Of a stretch of DNA of 17,384 bases, positions 16,306-17,384 are shown in pieces (the stretch's first letter is position 1; every line of letters starts with the position of its first letter). Origin of the DNA: Entamoeba invadens IP1 (taxonomy: Eukaryota > Evosea > Mastigamoebida > Endamoebidae); assembly GCF_000330505.1 (NCBI RefSeq), contig NW_004443523.1, positions 126,455 through 143,838 on the forward strand. Direction: 5' to 3'. A program made the translations under genes and the position numbers. Below the pieces are notes generated by a model that searched no databases, was not told the origin of the DNA, and was given only the letters and a program-made list of their open reading frames with translations.

Positions 16306-17384
16306 TTATTAGAAACTTTTTAAAAAATAAAACAATATTTACACGTATTTTGGAAAAGAAAACCCTTTTCTGTAGTTTTGAGAAGTATGAAACATGTTAA
16401 TTTCTATTTTTGTTTTTGTTGTTTTGCAATTTTAGAAATTAATAAAAAAATCAATGAAACCAAAGAACAACCAATGAATAAAAACTTATCAATTATTTTT
16501 TGTGGATAAAATATATTATTTCGGAAGAGAATTGTGTTCTCTCCTTTATCATATAACACACATTTAAACAAATTGTTCACACAATACACAAAAAGTTGTC
16601 AACGACCGTGGCAAATTAAATTATCTCGCTCTCACACACATTATATATTATATCGCAATCTCTCCACGCATATTAAAAATATTGCAATGAATGACTGTTT
16701 TGAGTTCATAATATTTTCTTTTATACAGTAGAAAGCCTTTTATGTAGTCCAAAATTCGTTTTTTAAATCTGTTGATTTTTTAATTTGTTTTTATTTCTAT
16801 GTAATTTTATCTTATTTAAAATCATTAATCGAAACTTAACAACGTTTTTGATTAATACAATTAATATTTTAATATAATAAATTATTAAATTTCAATTGTT
16901 TATCGAGATTCATTAGAAATAATTATGGCAATAAATGTTGATTTGATTTTTTTTGAAATTATTTTAATAAAAAACATTATTTTTATAAAATGTTTTTACT
17001 TTAGATGTATGTTATATTATACTATTATATGCAAAATTATTAATAATATATTATGCTTATTTATTGGTTTATTAAATTATTATTTTATCAAGAATAATGA
17101 TTTAAACATAGATATTCTTTGATAAATAACAGGGATCAGACACACAACATTCGAATGGTGTATTTAACATATTGTTAACAGCTTTTTATTAACAACAATA
17201 CTCACTCTTGATATCCAAGAATGTGTTTATTAAAGTTGACTTTATTAATTTATAAAACTAAAACAATATTATAATTTATAATCAATAAAACTATTTATTT
17301 TTCATTTTATTTTCAAAAAATCAATAACTTTACAATTATAAATGTAGTGCATTTACCTGTCATTCATTTCAATTTATTTATTCA

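Larger units (their letters stand above)
13970..17384. other. Long gene-poor A+T-rich region
   Basis: About 3.4 kb with no convincing coding region. The longest open stretches (minus 15020-14778, minus 16589-16404, plus 16534-16731, plus 16925-17122) are Phe/Lys/Ile/Asn-rich, lack domain patterns and are expected by chance at this composition. No tRNA or rRNA gene was recognised. The region does contain a MITE-like inverted-repeat element (14432-14652), two hairpins (14304-14330 and 15301-15349) and a two-unit 18-bp tandem repeat (16270-16305), listed separately. Confidence 0.6.

Overview
The window looks like nuclear DNA from an Entamoeba-type amoeba, most plausibly a reptile-infecting species close to Entamoeba invadens. 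The base composition is extremely A+T-rich and genes show no clear introns. The two largest loci belong to families expanded in Entamoeba: a cysteine-rich transmembrane receptor kinase and a BspA-like leucine-rich-repeat protein. DNA transposons of the Tc1/mariner kind are also common in that lineage. The species assignment is inference from gene content, not from a search.

Layout. (1) 1-3884: a mobile-element graveyard. On the minus strand lie remnants of two closely spaced genes: the C-terminal end of a capsid-like protein (3884-3615) and a frameshifted fibre- or penton-like protein with a 33-bp in-frame tandem repeat (3563-2567). A shorter possible remnant (934-764) and a convergent plus-strand ORF (75-578) follow. 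The best hypothesis is a decayed Polinton/Maverick or related virus-like element, not proven here. An apparently intact Tc1/mariner element (about 995-2545, transposase 2260-1232) sits inside this relic. (2) 3940-4095: a 140-bp near-perfect palindromic MITE, flanked by a perfect 8-bp direct repeat. (3) 9442-4166, minus: a 1758-residue receptor kinase with signal peptide, a very long Cys-rich ectodomain beginning with 12 tandem 15-17-residue units, one membrane span, a beta-rich juxtamembrane region and a catalytically complete kinase domain. It is the only large host gene here that looks intact. (4) 9443-10710: A+T-rich intergenic DNA with a perfect 12-bp stem-loop and a 14-bp palindrome. (5) 10711-13969, plus: a BspA-like LRR pseudogene with about six frameshifts (four at homopolymer runs) and five in-frame stops. 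(6) 13970-17384: gene-poor A+T-rich DNA with a 221-bp inverted-repeat element resembling a MITE, plus small hairpins and a short tandem repeat.

How it fits together. There is no operon-like host pathway. One functional surface or sensory receptor kinase is surrounded by decaying family members and by nested insertions of at least three kinds (virus-like relic, mariner, palindromic MITE). The closely spaced, co-oriented capsid-like fragments are the main lead for an under-described system.
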